Assembly: GCF_016862115.1 (NCBI RefSeq)
Contig: NZ_BOMI01000090.1
Span: forward strand, 27,806 to 91,805
Length of the DNA stretch: 64,000 nt
Source: Paractinoplanes deccanensis
GTDB taxonomy: Bacteria; Actinomycetota; Actinomycetes; Mycobacteriales; Micromonosporaceae
Reading direction: 5' to 3'
Shown here: positions 54,199 through 63,594 of the stretch, one piece after another
How the letters are laid out: each line of letters opens with the position of its first letter
Position numbering within the stretch: the first letter of the stretch is position 1
Program-made: the position numbers and the translations under genes
The notes under the pieces: model-generated
Database searches by the model: none
What the model saw: only the letters and a program-made list of their open reading frames with translations
Told to the model about the DNA's origin: nothing

Positions 54199-55113
54199 GT
54201 GCCCGTCCCGGAGACCACATCGGACGTCCTGGCCGCGGTCCTGAGCGAGGTCCGCTTCACCAGCGCGGCCTACCGCTGGATCGAGATGCGCGGCCCGTTC
54301 CGGCTGGTCTTCGACCGGCCGGGCCTGCGCGGCGTCCACCTGATCAGCGCGGGCGGCTGCGATCTGCTGCTGGACGGCGAGGTGACCCCGCTCGCGGCCG
54401 GCGACACGGTGATCCTGCCGAGGGGCGATTTCCACGAGCTGCGGTACGGGCACGCGGGCGCGACGTCGGGTTTCGAGCTCGCGGCGCGCAGCGAGGGTGC
54501 CGGGCTGCGCGGCGGCGACTCCGGCCACCAGGTGACGGCCACGATCGTGTGCGGGGCGTTCGTCGCCGGCGACCCGGAGCATCCGGCGCTGCGCGGGCTC
54601 CCCCGGCTGCTGCTGATCCCCGCCGCGCAGAGCAGATGGCTGGAGCCGTACGTCGAGGCGCTGCGCCAGGAGGCGTTCGACCCGGGCCCGGGCAGCAACG
54701 TGGTGATGGCGCGGCTCTCCGACGCGCTGATCGCGCGGGCGCTGCGCCGGCACGGCGAGGTGACCGGCCAACCGGGGTGGCTGGCGGGGCTGCGCGACCC
54801 GCACCTGGCGGCGGTGCTCGGCGCGCTGCACGGCGACGTGGCCCGGCCGTGGACGGTGGCGTCGCTGGCGGCGACGGCCGGGTTGTCGCGGACGGCGTTC
54901 GCCGCCCGCTTCCCGGCCGTCGTGGGTGAGCCGCCCATGCGCTATCTCCAGGCGCTGCGCCTGCACCGGGCGCGGCTCCTGCTGCGCGACGAGCGGCTCA
55001 CCGTCGCGGCGGCGGCGAGGCGCGTCGGCTACACCTCGGAGTTCGCGTTCGCGGCCGCGTTCCGGCGCGCGTACGGCGTACCCCCTGGGACGTGGCGGCG
55101 CGCCGCTACTTGA
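54199..55113 (+). CDS. AraC-family transcriptional regulator with a cupin sensor
   Basis: A 304-aa regulator. An AraC cupin sensor spans about 20-130 (LISAGGCDLLLDGEVTPLAA, PRGDFHELRYG). Two helix-turn-helix motifs follow (WTVASLAATAGLSRTAFAAR, TVAAAARRVGYTSEFAFAAA). GTG 54199 is preferred because the upstream extension is poor in coding quality. It is divergent from the SDR gene, its likely target. Its 3' end overlaps ngcG by eight bases. Confidence 0.9.
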   Translation: MPVPETTSDVLAAVLSEVRFTSAAYRWIEMRGPFRLVFDRPGLRGVHLISAGGCDLLLDGEVTPLAAGDTVILPRGDFHELRYGHAGATSGFELAARSEGAGLRGGDSGHQVTATIVCGAFVAGDPEHPALRGLPRLLLIPAAQSRWLEPYVEALRQEAFDPGPGSNVVMARLSDALIARALRRHGEVTGQPGWLAGLRDPHLAAVLGALHGDVARPWTVASLAATAGLSRTAFAARFPAVVGEPPMRYLQALRLHRARLLLRDERLTVAAAARRVGYTSEFAFAAAFRRAYGVPPGTWRRAAT

Positions 55114-56032
55114 CGGCGCCGGCCGTGAGGCCGGCCTGGATCTGCCGCTGGAAGATCGCGTAGACGACGATCATCGGCAGGATGGAGAGGGTCAGCGCGG
55201 CGAAGAGCGTCGACCACTCGGCGTGGTAGCCGGCGGACGTGCTGATGTTGGCGATGCCCTGGGTGAGCAGGTATTTCGACTCGGCGCCGGGGCCGGTCAT
55301 GATGACCACCGGCAACAGGTACTGGTTCCACTGGCCGACGATGTTGAAGATCGTGATGCTGACCAGGCCGGACTTCGCCATCGGCATCATGATCTGGAAG
55401 AACTTGCGGGTGTGCGAGGCGCCGTCGACCGTGGCCGCCTCCTCGATCTCGTACGGCAGGGTCTTGAAGAACGCCGCGAGGAAGAAGACGGTGAACGGCA
55501 GCGAGTAGGCGATGTAGACCAGGACCAGGCCGGTGTACGTGCCGAGCAGGCCCATGTTCTTGAGGATGTAGAACAGCGGCGCCAGCGCCATGAAGGTCGG
55601 GAACGCGAGGCCCGAGACGAACAGGTAGTAGATGAACCTGTTGCCGAAGAACTTGTAGCGGGCCAGCACGTAGGCGGCCATCGAGCCGAACAGCATCGTG
55701 CCGGCCGTGCTGATCAGCACCACGATGACGCTGTTGAGGAAGTAGCGCCCGATGTGCGCCTCGCCCCACGCGTCGAAGTAGGTGTCCAGCGAGAAGTGCT
55801 CCGGCAGCGCGAACGGCTTGCCGAGGAAGATCTCGGTGTTGCTCTTGAACGAGGCGAGCAGCACCCAGATCAGCGGGCCGGCGGTGACCAGCGCCCACGC
55901 GAACAGGGCGATGTGCGCCAGCCCGGTGAACGCCTTGACCTCGCGCTTCGCTTCGGGTTTGCGGCCCGCGCTCTTCGTCTCCTTGACGACGGGCAGGGCT
56001 TCGGTGCCGGGAGAACTCGTCAGATTCGTCAT
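55106..56032 (-). CDS. ngcG: GlcNAc/chitobiose ABC transporter permease NgcG
   Basis: A 308-aa membrane permease with about six transmembrane segments and the EAA loop (EEAATVDGASHTRKF) that contacts the ATPase. It is last in the RpiR-das-ngc transcript, 10 bases after ngcF. The assignment to Ngc rather than another MalG-type permease rests on the NgcE-like binding protein two genes upstream. Confidence 0.85.
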   Translation of the reverse strand: MTNLTSSPGTEALPVVKETKSAGRKPEAKREVKAFTGLAHIALFAWALVTAGPLIWVLLASFKSNTEIFLGKPFALPEHFSLDTYFDAWGEAHIGRYFLNSVIVVLISTAGTMLFGSMAAYVLARYKFFGNRFIYYLFVSGLAFPTFMALAPLFYILKNMGLLGTYTGLVLVYIAYSLPFTVFFLAAFFKTLPYEIEEAATVDGASHTRKFFQIMMPMAKSGLVSITIFNIVGQWNQYLLPVVIMTGPGAESKYLLTQGIANISTSAGYHAEWSTLFAALTLSILPMIVVYAIFQRQIQAGLTAGAVK

Positions 56033-56042
56033 CTCGTCCGCC

Positions 56043-56948
56043 TCAGGCTTCGACGGAGTCGCGGCGGGTGACCCTCAGGGTCAGCGCGGCGAAGGTCAGG
56101 GTCAGGAAGAAGAGGACCACGCCCAGCGCGGAGGCGTAGCCGGCCTGCGAGAACTCGAAGGCGTTCCGGTAGATCATCAGGCTCAGCACCGAGGACGCGC
56201 CGTTCGGGCCGCCGCGGTCCACGGTCATGATGTTGACCAGGGCGAAGGCGTCGAACGCGGCGATGCCCAGGTAGACCCAGGCGACCTGCACGGTGTTCCA
56301 CAGCAGCGGGATCGTGATCCGGAAGAACAGGGTGATGCGGGTGGCGCCGTCGAGCGCCGCGGCCTCGTAGATCTCGGCGGGGATGGAGCCCATGCCGGCC
56401 GAGAAGAGCACGACGTAGAAGCCGACCGCCTGCCAGATCAGCACGATCAGGATGCAGAGCATCGCGTAGCGCTCGTCGGCCAGGAACAGCCAGGGTTTCC
56501 AGGACTCGGGGAACAGGCCGTTGAGCATGCCGCTCTTGTCCGGGCCGAAGACCCGGCCGAAGATCACCGCGACGATGGCCAGGGCCAGCAGCTGCGGGAA
56601 GAAGAAGATGACCCGGTAGACCTTGGAGCCCCACACGCCGCGGGTGGTGCCGCCCCGGTGCCCGCCGCCGACGTTCAGCAGGAAAGCGAAGACCATCGCC
56701 AGGATGATCGTGACGATCGGCAGCAGGACGAGCAGGAAGATGTTGTGCCGGATCGACTTCCAGAACAGCTCGTCGTGCCACAGCTTCGTGAAGTTGTCGA
56801 AGCCGACGTACTCGATCGGGCCGAGTCCCGACCAGCTGCTCAGCGACAGCTGGAAGGTCTGGAGGTACGCCGCCACCACAAAGGTGCAGTAGAGCGCCAC
56901 CGGCACGATAAGGAAGCCGATGATGAAGGGATACTTACCGCGTCGCAT
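56043..56948 (-). CDS. ngcF: GlcNAc/chitobiose ABC transporter permease NgcF
   Basis: A 301-aa MalF-type permease: six hydrophobic segments beginning with YPFIIGFLIVPVALYCTFVV, and the EAA loop (YEAAALDGATRITLFF). It follows ngcE by 35 bases and precedes ngcG by 10. It pairs with NgcG to form the membrane channel. Confidence 0.85.
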   Translation of the reverse strand: MRRGKYPFIIGFLIVPVALYCTFVVAAYLQTFQLSLSSWSGLGPIEYVGFDNFTKLWHDELFWKSIRHNIFLLVLLPIVTIILAMVFAFLLNVGGGHRGGTTRGVWGSKVYRVIFFFPQLLALAIVAVIFGRVFGPDKSGMLNGLFPESWKPWLFLADERYAMLCILIVLIWQAVGFYVVLFSAGMGSIPAEIYEAAALDGATRITLFFRITIPLLWNTVQVAWVYLGIAAFDAFALVNIMTVDRGGPNGASSVLSLMIYRNAFEFSQAGYASALGVVLFFLTLTFAALTLRVTRRDSVEA

Positions 56949-56983
56949 GGCGCTCTACCGTCCTACTTGGTGCCGTACAAAGA

Positions 56984-58423
56984 TCAGCTGCGGGTGAACT
57001 TGGTGATGGAGGAGTCGGCGGCAACCGCCTGGGACGCCTTCTCCATCCGGTCGCAGAACTTCTGCGCGTCTCCGCCCTTGAACATCAGGTCGTTGACGGC
57101 GCCGCGCGACTCGTCGTCGAGCTTCTTGTACCAGGTGTCGAACAGGTAGCCCATGAAGATGTCCTTGCCGGCCTTGGTGACCGCCTCGTTGGCGCTGGTC
57201 AGGCCGGGCGAGATGGTGACACCGTCGGAGGCGCCCGCCACCACCGTAAGCGACTTGGTGAGCTTGGTGAAGCCCAGCGCCGCCTCCTTGGAGAGCATGG
57301 TGCGCAGGTACTCCTTGCCGCCCTGCGGGTTCTTGCCCTTGGCCGCCGCGAAGTAGATCTCGCCGGCCGCGGCGTTGATCGCGGTCGCCGGGAGCTTGTC
57401 CGAGGCGGTCACGCTCGGGTACGCGGCGATCGCGTACTCGAAGCCGGGCGGGGTGTCCTTGGCCTGCTCGTTCTCGAGCCAGGAGCCGCAGGGGTAGAAC
57501 GCGACCTTGTCCTGGTTCTGCTGGAGCTGGACCTCGGTGTGCTTGAGGCCGAGGAAGGTCTTGTTGATGTACTTGTTGCCGATCTCGCCCCAGGCCTGCG
57601 CGGCCTGCTTGATCGCGTCGGCCTGCCAGGCGCCCGGCTTGAGGTTGTCGATGTCCTTGAGGACCTGCTCGGTGCCGATCTTGCCGGCGCTGGTGAGCAG
57701 GGCGCGGACCATGTAGTACGAGGCGTTGGCGCCCGCGTAGCCGAACGGCGTGATGCCGGCGGCCTTGATCTTGTCGCAGAGCGCGGTGAAGTCGGCCCAG
57801 GTGGTCGGGATCGTCCAGTTGTTCTTGGCGAACAGGGCCTTGTTGTACCAGAGGCCGAAGACCGTGTACGAGTAGTTCACCGCGTACGGCTTGCCGTTGT
57901 AGGTGCCCTGCTCGATCGCGCCGGGCACCAGCGTCTCGGCCACCGTCTTGCCGGCGATGTCGAGCGACGGCGCGGCGAACAGGTCGGTGAGCTCGGCGGC
58001 CTGGCCGGCCTTCACGATCGCGCCGAAGTCCATCAGGTTCGAGCCCGAGTTGTTGATCATGTCCGGCGGGTTGCCGGCGTTGATCCGGGGCTGGATGACC
58101 GTCGAGATCTGCTCGGTCGCCGAGTACGTGATCTTGGCGTCCGGCCACTTCTTGTTGAACAGCGGCGTGTCCACGTCGGTGGCGTACGCCGTACCGAGAC
58201 CGCCGTTGAAGATCACGATCTCCACGCCGGCCTTGGGGTCGATGCCCAGCGGGTTGTCCGCCGACTTGGTGCCGGTGGCCTGCTCCTGGTCGCTGTCGTC
58301 GGAGCCGCTGCCGACGCAGGCGCTCAGCATGCCGACCGCGGGGGTGGCGAGCAGGCCGACCGCGGCGGCACGACGCAGAAGCGTACGGCGGTCCACCGCG
58401 GGCTGGGTGAATATCTCGGTCAC
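56984..58423 (-). CDS. ngcE: N-acetylglucosamine/diacetylchitobiose-binding lipoprotein NgcE
   Basis: A 479-aa solute-binding protein. The signal is DRRTLLRRAAAVGLLATPAV with lipobox GMLSAC (C36), consistent with a Tat-exported lipoprotein. The mature part reads like Streptomyces NgcE (VEIVIFNGGLGTAYATDVDT, GNPPDMINNSGSNLMDFGAI), recognised from memory. It delivers GlcNAc and chitobiose to NgcFG. GTG 58423 has GAGGAG upstream. It follows dasC by 27 bases, so two importers share one transcript. Confidence 0.9.
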   Translation of the reverse strand: MTEIFTQPAVDRRTLLRRAAAVGLLATPAVGMLSACVGSGSDDSDQEQATGTKSADNPLGIDPKAGVEIVIFNGGLGTAYATDVDTPLFNKKWPDAKITYSATEQISTVIQPRINAGNPPDMINNSGSNLMDFGAIVKAGQAAELTDLFAAPSLDIAGKTVAETLVPGAIEQGTYNGKPYAVNYSYTVFGLWYNKALFAKNNWTIPTTWADFTALCDKIKAAGITPFGYAGANASYYMVRALLTSAGKIGTEQVLKDIDNLKPGAWQADAIKQAAQAWGEIGNKYINKTFLGLKHTEVQLQQNQDKVAFYPCGSWLENEQAKDTPPGFEYAIAAYPSVTASDKLPATAINAAAGEIYFAAAKGKNPQGGKEYLRTMLSKEAALGFTKLTKSLTVVAGASDGVTISPGLTSANEAVTKAGKDIFMGYLFDTWYKKLDDESRGAVNDLMFKGGDAQKFCDRMEKASQAVAADSSITKFTRS

Positions 58424-58450
58424 AACATCTCCTCAGGTTGTGTTAGTGCT

Positions 58451-59344
58451 TCAGCCCTTGACCGCGCCGGCCGTGAGACCGGTGGCGATATTGCGCTGGA
58501 TGATCAGGAAGAAGATCACCACCGGGATCGAGGTGATGATCGCACCGGCCATGAGGGGGCCCCAGGCGGTACCGCGGGTCGTCTGGTTCTGCAGCAGCCA
58601 GGCCATCAGGTTCTGCTTGTCCGGGCTGTTCAGCGTGTTGATGATGATGAATTCGTTCCAGGCCTGGATGAACCCGTAGACGCTGGTGGCCACCAGGCCG
58701 GGGCCGGTCAGCGGGAGGATGATGCGCCAGAAGACCTGGGCACGGCTGCAGCCGTCGATGAGGGCGGCCTCGTCGAGCTCTCGCGGGATGCCCGAGATGA
58801 AGCCGCGAAGTGTCCACACGGTGTACGGCAAAATCAGCACAAGGTAGGTGATGCTCACACCGATCAGGCTGTTGGTCAACTTGGCCTGCTGGAGCATCAG
58901 GAAGAGCGGGATCAGCAGCGAGATGAACGGGATCAGCTGCACGACGAGAACGACCAGGATGATCGCCTTGCGGCCGTAGAACTTGAACCGCGCGATCGAC
59001 AGCGCCGCCAGGAAGCCCACCACCAGCGCGCCGGCCACCGCGAGCAGCGTGACGATCACGCCGTTGAGCATGTTCTCGAGGAACAGCGGCGCCCTGAACG
59101 CCGACACGAAGTTGTCGAAGGTGGGGTCCTTCGGCAGCAGCGTCGGCGTCAGCGACAGCACCTCGTTGGCCGGCTTGAACGCGGTGTTGAGCACCCAGTA
59201 CACCGGGAACAGCATGAAGACCGAGAAGAGGATGCCGGCGGTGTTGGCGGCGATCGTCCCGGCGCGGCTCCGGCCTACGGTCAGTACGCCGTCGTCCGTG
59301 CTTTTCGCCCTTTTTCTCCGCACTGCAGGCGCGACGGCAACCAT
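58451..59344 (-). CDS. dasC: Chitobiose ABC transporter permease DasC
   Basis: A 297-aa MalG-type permease with six hydrophobic segments and the EAA loop (DEAALIDGCSRAQVFW). ATG 59344 overlaps the dasB stop by one base (TGATG), so translation is coupled. It forms the membrane channel with DasB. Confidence 0.85.
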   Translation of the reverse strand: MVAVAPAVRRKRAKSTDDGVLTVGRSRAGTIAANTAGILFSVFMLFPVYWVLNTAFKPANEVLSLTPTLLPKDPTFDNFVSAFRAPLFLENMLNGVIVTLLAVAGALVVGFLAALSIARFKFYGRKAIILVVLVVQLIPFISLLIPLFLMLQQAKLTNSLIGVSITYLVLILPYTVWTLRGFISGIPRELDEAALIDGCSRAQVFWRIILPLTGPGLVATSVYGFIQAWNEFIIINTLNSPDKQNLMAWLLQNQTTRGTAWGPLMAGAIITSIPVVIFFLIIQRNIATGLTAGAVKG

Positions 59345-60303
59345 CACTCCACCTCGCCGATCTTGAACATCTGCCGGATATAGAAGACCATCACGCCGAG
59401 CATGAGGATCACGGTGATCACCGCGATCGCCGAGCCCAGGCTGTAGCGCGACTGCCCGAACGCCTGCGTGTACGAGTAGGTCGTCAACGTCTGGAAGGAC
59501 GGCTCGGGGTGACCGTCGCGCAGCACCCACGCCTGCGTGAAGAGCCCGAAGTTCCAGATCACCGAGAGCGTGGTGACGATAGTGACGAGCGGTTTCAAGA
59601 TCGGGAGAATGATGTTGCGCAGCGATTGCCAGGGCGTCGCGCCGTCCATGGTCGCCGCCTCGAGCAGCTCCTTGGGCACCTGCGTCAGGCCCGCGTTCAG
59701 CGTGATCGCCAGGAACGGGATGCCGGCCCAGACCACCAGCGTGGTGATCACCGCCCAGCCCTGCCAGGGGTTCACGAACCAGCTGTGGTTCGCGTAGTCC
59801 ACGCCGGGGATCTTGTCGAGCAGGTAGTTGACGACGCCGAAGTCGGAGTCGGTCATCCACCGGAAGATCTGCGCCGCGACCAGCTGCGGCAACGCCCAGA
59901 CGAACATCATCGCGACGACCATGAAGAGCCGTACGCCGCGCGTGACCCGGCGCATCAGGAGCGCGATGGCCAGGCCGAGCAGGACCGAGATCAGCACCGA
60001 GACGATCGTGAAGGCGACGGTCCGGCCGGTGACGGCCCAGAACACGCCGTCGGAGAGCACCCGGGTGTAGTTGTCGAAGCCCACCCAGGGAGGCGTACGC
60101 CCGGAGAAGAGCTCGCGCAGCCGCATGTTCTGGAAGGAGAGGATCACCATCCGGATCAGCGGGTAGCCCAGCAGGCCGGCGAGCAGCACCAGGGCGGGGA
60201 TCGCGAGCAGCCACGGGGTCTTGTCGCTCTTGCGCTTCTTCGCCGTGGGCCGCGCGGGCGGCGGTGCGGCGTGACGAGTCGCCGGCCGTTCGACGACGGA
60301 CAT
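59344..60303 (-). CDS. dasB: Chitobiose ABC transporter permease DasB
   Basis: A 319-aa MalF-type permease with six hydrophobic segments and the EAA loop (LEAATMDGATPWQSLRN). The N-terminal cytoplasmic tail is Pro/Arg rich. It follows dasA after 61 bases and overlaps dasC. The name follows the DasA-like binding protein. Confidence 0.85.
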   Translation of the reverse strand: MSVVERPATRHAAPPPARPTAKKRKSDKTPWLLAIPALVLLAGLLGYPLIRMVILSFQNMRLRELFSGRTPPWVGFDNYTRVLSDGVFWAVTGRTVAFTIVSVLISVLLGLAIALLMRRVTRGVRLFMVVAMMFVWALPQLVAAQIFRWMTDSDFGVVNYLLDKIPGVDYANHSWFVNPWQGWAVITTLVVWAGIPFLAITLNAGLTQVPKELLEAATMDGATPWQSLRNIILPILKPLVTIVTTLSVIWNFGLFTQAWVLRDGHPEPSFQTLTTYSYTQAFGQSRYSLGSAIAVITVILMLGVMVFYIRQMFKIGEVE

Positions 60304-60364
60304 CAGCTGTTCCCTTTCACTCCGGGCCGCGCCGCCCCCTCCCGGGAGCGGCGCGGCGGGAACG

Positions 60365-61678
60365 TCAGCTCTCGTTGAGCGTCGCGTTGATCTGGTCGTC
60401 GGCCCACTTGGCGCCGTCGGCCACCGACTTCTTGCCGGTCAGGATGTCGGTGAGCATGGTCTGCAGCACCGCGCCCTTCTCGACGTCGGCCCACTTCTCG
60501 GCGTTCGGGGTGAACCAGCTGCTCTTCGCGGCGAGCGCGGAGGGCGCGATGGTCGGGTTCTCGGTCGCGGCCTTGTCCAGCAGCGCGGTGGAGTTCGGCA
60601 GCGCGTTCGCCTTGATCAGGCCGGCCATCGACTGGCTGTCGGTGAAGGCCTTGACCCACTGGGCCGCCAGCTCCTTGTTCTGGCTCTTCTCGGTCACGCC
60701 GAGGTTGGAGCCACCCAGGAACGACGGGACGTCGGGCATCGGCGCGGCGGCCAGCTTGCCCTTGACCTTGGTCGGGACCATGGTCGAGTTCGGGTCGTTC
60801 GGGTCCTTCTTGACCTCCTCGGCCGAACCCTGCTCCCACGCGTTGCCGTAGAACATGCCGGCCGTGCCCTGCGCGAAGATGCCGGCCTGCTCGTTCTCGT
60901 TCTTGGTCGGGTCGGCCTTCGAGTACTTCTTGACCATGTCGACCCAGCGCTGCAGGCCCTCGATCGACTGCGGCTGCGAGAGCTGGCCGACCCACTTGTC
61001 GCCGTCCTGCTTGGCGATGTCGCCGCCGGTCGACTTCACCCAGCTCATCGCCGCGTACCAGTACTGGCCGGGCATGTAGACGGCGCCGAACTTCGGGTCC
61101 GACTTCTTCAGCGTCTGCAGCTTGTCGGCGTCGGCAAGGAACTCGTCGTACGTCTTGGGAGCCGCCGCGATGCCGGCCTCCTTGAACAGGTCGGTGCGGT
61201 AGATCAGCACCCGGGCGCCGGCGTAGTAGGGCACGCAGTACGTCTGGCCCTCGAAGTCGCAGGCACCCTTGAGGCCCGCCAGCCACGAGCCTGAGTTCTC
61301 GTAGTCGGCCGGGTTGATCGCCGCGAAGGCGCCGCTGAAGACGTACTTCGGGAACTCGGTGTTGCCGAGCTCGACCACGTCCGGCACGTCGGCGCCGGCC
61401 AGGGTGGCGTCCAGCTTGGTGAGGTGGTTCGCCCACTGCTGGTACTCGACGGTGACCTGGGCGCCGGTCGCCTCGGTGAAGCGCTTGCTCGCGTCGTCGA
61501 CGACGTTCTTCCACGCCGTCTGCGCGTCGACCATCAGCCAGACCTTGAGGGTCTTACCGGTGCCGTCGACCTTGCCGGATGCGGAGGTAGTGGGGGCATC
61601 TTCGTCGTTGGAGCCGCAGGCAGCGGCACCGAGCAGCGTCGCAGCGATTGCCGCGGCGGCCGCGATCTTGCGCTTCAC
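60365..61678 (-). CDS. dasA: Chitobiose-binding lipoprotein DasA
   Basis: A 437-aa solute-binding lipoprotein with lipobox LLGAAAC (C21). The mature region matches Streptomyces DasA in remembered blocks: LKVWLMVDAQ, VEYQQWANHLTKLDA, PDVVELGNTEFPKY and YCVPYYAGARVLIYR. It binds chitobiose released from chitin. GTG 61678 follows GGAGGA. It lies 71 bases after the RpiR gene. In Streptomyces the das genes are controlled by the GntR protein DasR; here an RpiR gene is in front instead. Confidence 0.9.
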   Translation of the reverse strand: MKRKIAAAAAIAATLLGAAACGSNDEDAPTTSASGKVDGTGKTLKVWLMVDAQTAWKNVVDDASKRFTEATGAQVTVEYQQWANHLTKLDATLAGADVPDVVELGNTEFPKYVFSGAFAAINPADYENSGSWLAGLKGACDFEGQTYCVPYYAGARVLIYRTDLFKEAGIAAAPKTYDEFLADADKLQTLKKSDPKFGAVYMPGQYWYAAMSWVKSTGGDIAKQDGDKWVGQLSQPQSIEGLQRWVDMVKKYSKADPTKNENEQAGIFAQGTAGMFYGNAWEQGSAEEVKKDPNDPNSTMVPTKVKGKLAAAPMPDVPSFLGGSNLGVTEKSQNKELAAQWVKAFTDSQSMAGLIKANALPNSTALLDKAATENPTIAPSALAAKSSWFTPNAEKWADVEKGAVLQTMLTDILTGKKSVADGAKWADDQINATLNES

Positions 61679-61749
61679 GCTTCCTCCAGTGGGGAGTGTT
61701 TTATTTGTCAGGGTCTGTTCGCTGGTGCACCGCCGGTGACCGGCGGAGA

Positions 61750-62727
61750 TCATGTAGGGCTGCCGTCCTTGGCCGCCTTGTGGCCGTGCACGGCCTGGGC
61801 GGTGCGCTGAAAGGCGGCGTGCGAGCGCTCGTGGGTGCGCTGCGCGACGGCGACGTAGAGCAGATCGAGAACGACGAGTTGCGGGTGCCGGGCGCTGAGC
61901 GCGTCCGGCCGGAAGGTGGTCGCCTGGGTGGCGGTGAGCAGCACGATGTCGGCCAGCTCGGCCAGCGGCGAGCGCGGGAAGCTGGTGAGGGCGATGGTGG
62001 TGGCCCCCCGGCTGCTCGCCTCGGCGAGCAGCTCGATCGTCTCGCCGGTCTCGCCGCTGTGCGAGATGCCGAGCGCGACGTCGCCGGGCCGGGAGAGGGC
62101 GGCGCTGGCCAGTCCGTTGTGGACGTCGGTCCAGGCCCACGCGGCCACCCCGATGCGGTGCAGGCTGAACTGCATCTCCTCGCCGACCAGCGCGCTGCCG
62201 CTGGCGCCGAAGATGTTGACCCGCGGAGCCGCGGCGATCGCGACGGCGGCCCGCTCGACCTCGGCCAGATCGAGCAGCGCGGCGGTGTCGTGCATGGCCT
62301 GGGTGTCGGCGGCCATGATCTGGCCGAGCACGCGCTCGAGCGGGTCGCTGGGCTGGATCTCGCGCCCGATGTCGACGGTCCAGCCGGCGGAGCGGGCCCG
62401 CCCGGTCTCGGCGGCGATCCCCAGCCTCAGGTCGGCGTAGCCGTCGAAGCCGAGCGCGCGGCAGAACCGCGTGACGGTCGCGGGTGACGTGCCGCTGCGC
62501 TCGGCAAGCTCGACGATCGTGGCGCGCGAGGCCGCCGCCGGGTCGGTGAGCACCTGCTCGGCCACGCGCCGCAGAGCCCCCGTGAACTCCGGGAGCAACG
62601 ACCGCACGCGCACCAGCACCGACACCTGGTTGGTGACGCTTTCGACCGCGGGGACGGCCGGCTCGCCACGAACCAGGGAGTCGACGACCGCGGTCGACGC
62701 GGTGCCGTCCATCTCCGGCTCGCCCAT
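61750..62727 (-). CDS. RpiR/MurR-family transcriptional regulator with SIS domain
   Basis: A 325-aa regulator. Residues about 38-115 form the HTH_6 domain (ATIVELAERSGTSPATVTRF). Residues about 150-290 form a SIS sugar-phosphate-binding domain (VNIFGASGSALVGEEMQFSL, ISHSGETGETIELLAEA). The effector is probably an amino-sugar phosphate such as GlcNAc-6-P, inferred from its operon. GAAGGGA precedes ATG 62727. It leads the operon, so it is autoregulated in all likelihood. Confidence 0.92.
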   Translation of the reverse strand: MGEPEMDGTASTAVVDSLVRGEPAVPAVESVTNQVSVLVRVRSLLPEFTGALRRVAEQVLTDPAAASRATIVELAERSGTSPATVTRFCRALGFDGYADLRLGIAAETGRARSAGWTVDIGREIQPSDPLERVLGQIMAADTQAMHDTAALLDLAEVERAAVAIAAAPRVNIFGASGSALVGEEMQFSLHRIGVAAWAWTDVHNGLASAALSRPGDVALGISHSGETGETIELLAEASSRGATTIALTSFPRSPLAELADIVLLTATQATTFRPDALSARHPQLVVLDLLYVAVAQRTHERSHAAFQRTAQAVHGHKAAKDGSPT

Positions 62728-62751
62728 TGGCCATCCCTTCAGGAAGGACTG

Positions 62752-62768
62752 TTTACTGTCGCGGTAAA
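62752..62768. promoter_or_regulatory. RpiR operator candidate
   Basis: TTTAC (62752-62756) and GTAAA (62764-62768) form an inverted repeat with a 7-base spacer, 25 bases upstream of the rpiR start. A TTAC-CGCC-GTAA palindrome of similar form lies at 63029-63040. Confidence 0.45.
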
Positions 62769-63324
62769 AGTTCTTACTGAAGGCCCCTCCATGTCAAGGC
62801 CGTGGGTGAAGTTTTCAAACCGTTACCTGACCTGCGCCGATGAACGCGTGTTACGGCCACACCACTTGACAGCCATCAATCCGGAAATGTTCTTTACGGC
62901 GTGACCGCCATCACGTGTCCGGATTTGCAGGGTTTTGTCGTGGCCCTCTTGGCCTTCGGAGGCTGCCCGATCGGGCCAGGGGTGGTGGCCCGTTCGTGCT
63001 AGATCTTGGTGGCTCCGAAACGAGGTTTTTACCGCCGTAACAAGATCAAAAGAATTATCACGTGCTGTTACGGCACCCTCGCGGCCGTCGCGGCGCCTGC
63101 ACCATGCCGGTTTGCGGTGGCCGTGCCCCGCTCATGGCCGCTGGCATCCGCCGCCATCGGGGCCCTCGCTATCCACCGGTCGTCCCGCCGCCTCTACCGA
63201 GGCGGCCTCCCCCCGCCGCGCCGCCACCGCCCTCCCGCCACGCCCCGCCCCGGGTCGCGCAAGCCGCCCTCGCCACCGCCTCGGATCCCCCTGCCAGGAT
63301 GGGCGGCCCACCGCGACGGCGTTC

Positions 63325-63420
63325 AAGCTGGTCGTCGACCACTGTCACCGCAGCGGATCGGTGCGGGGCCTCCCGGCCGACACCGGCGCCCTCCATCACC
63401 ACCACGGCCCGCCCGTTTAG
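63325..63420 (+). pseudogene. Remnant of an HNH/endonuclease VII-like gene
   Basis: One frame reads KLVVDHCHRSGSVRGLPADT before a stop at 63418. This resembles the conserved LxVDHCHxTGxVRGLLC core of recombination endonuclease VII/HNH domains. The cysteines that should precede and follow are absent, and the flanking sequence in this frame is not protein-like. Short match, moderate confidence. Confidence 0.4.
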
Positions 63421-63594
63421 TGCGGCCCACCCCTTTCGCCACCTTTCCCCATTCGCGACCACTTCTTGCGAACCGGCCGAAGCCGGCCTCCGCCGCAATG
63501 CCCGAGACGCGCAAGATCGCCACCGCGGCGATCCCATCGAGAATGGCATGATCTAAAACTGACATCCGCCACCCGGGTTACGGGACAATTGCTT

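Larger units (their letters stand above)
62728..63594. other. Long gene-free region with repeated TTACGGC motifs
   Basis: About 870 bases without a convincing gene. TTACGGC occurs at 62851, 62894 and 63068 and its complement GCCGTAA at 63034. AT-rich patches (e.g. around 62885-62900 and 63040-63060) are consistent with promoters for the das operon and perhaps the partial gene at 63595. From about 63100 to 63420 the sequence is Pro/Arg/Ser-rich in every frame and looks non-coding, apart from a short HNH-like remnant. Confidence 0.6.

Noticed and set aside
62935..63551. Three overlapping open frames in the long intergenic region
   Set aside because: Pro/Arg/Ser/His-rich in every frame, no ribosome-binding sites, no family likeness except the short HNH-like piece reported separately.
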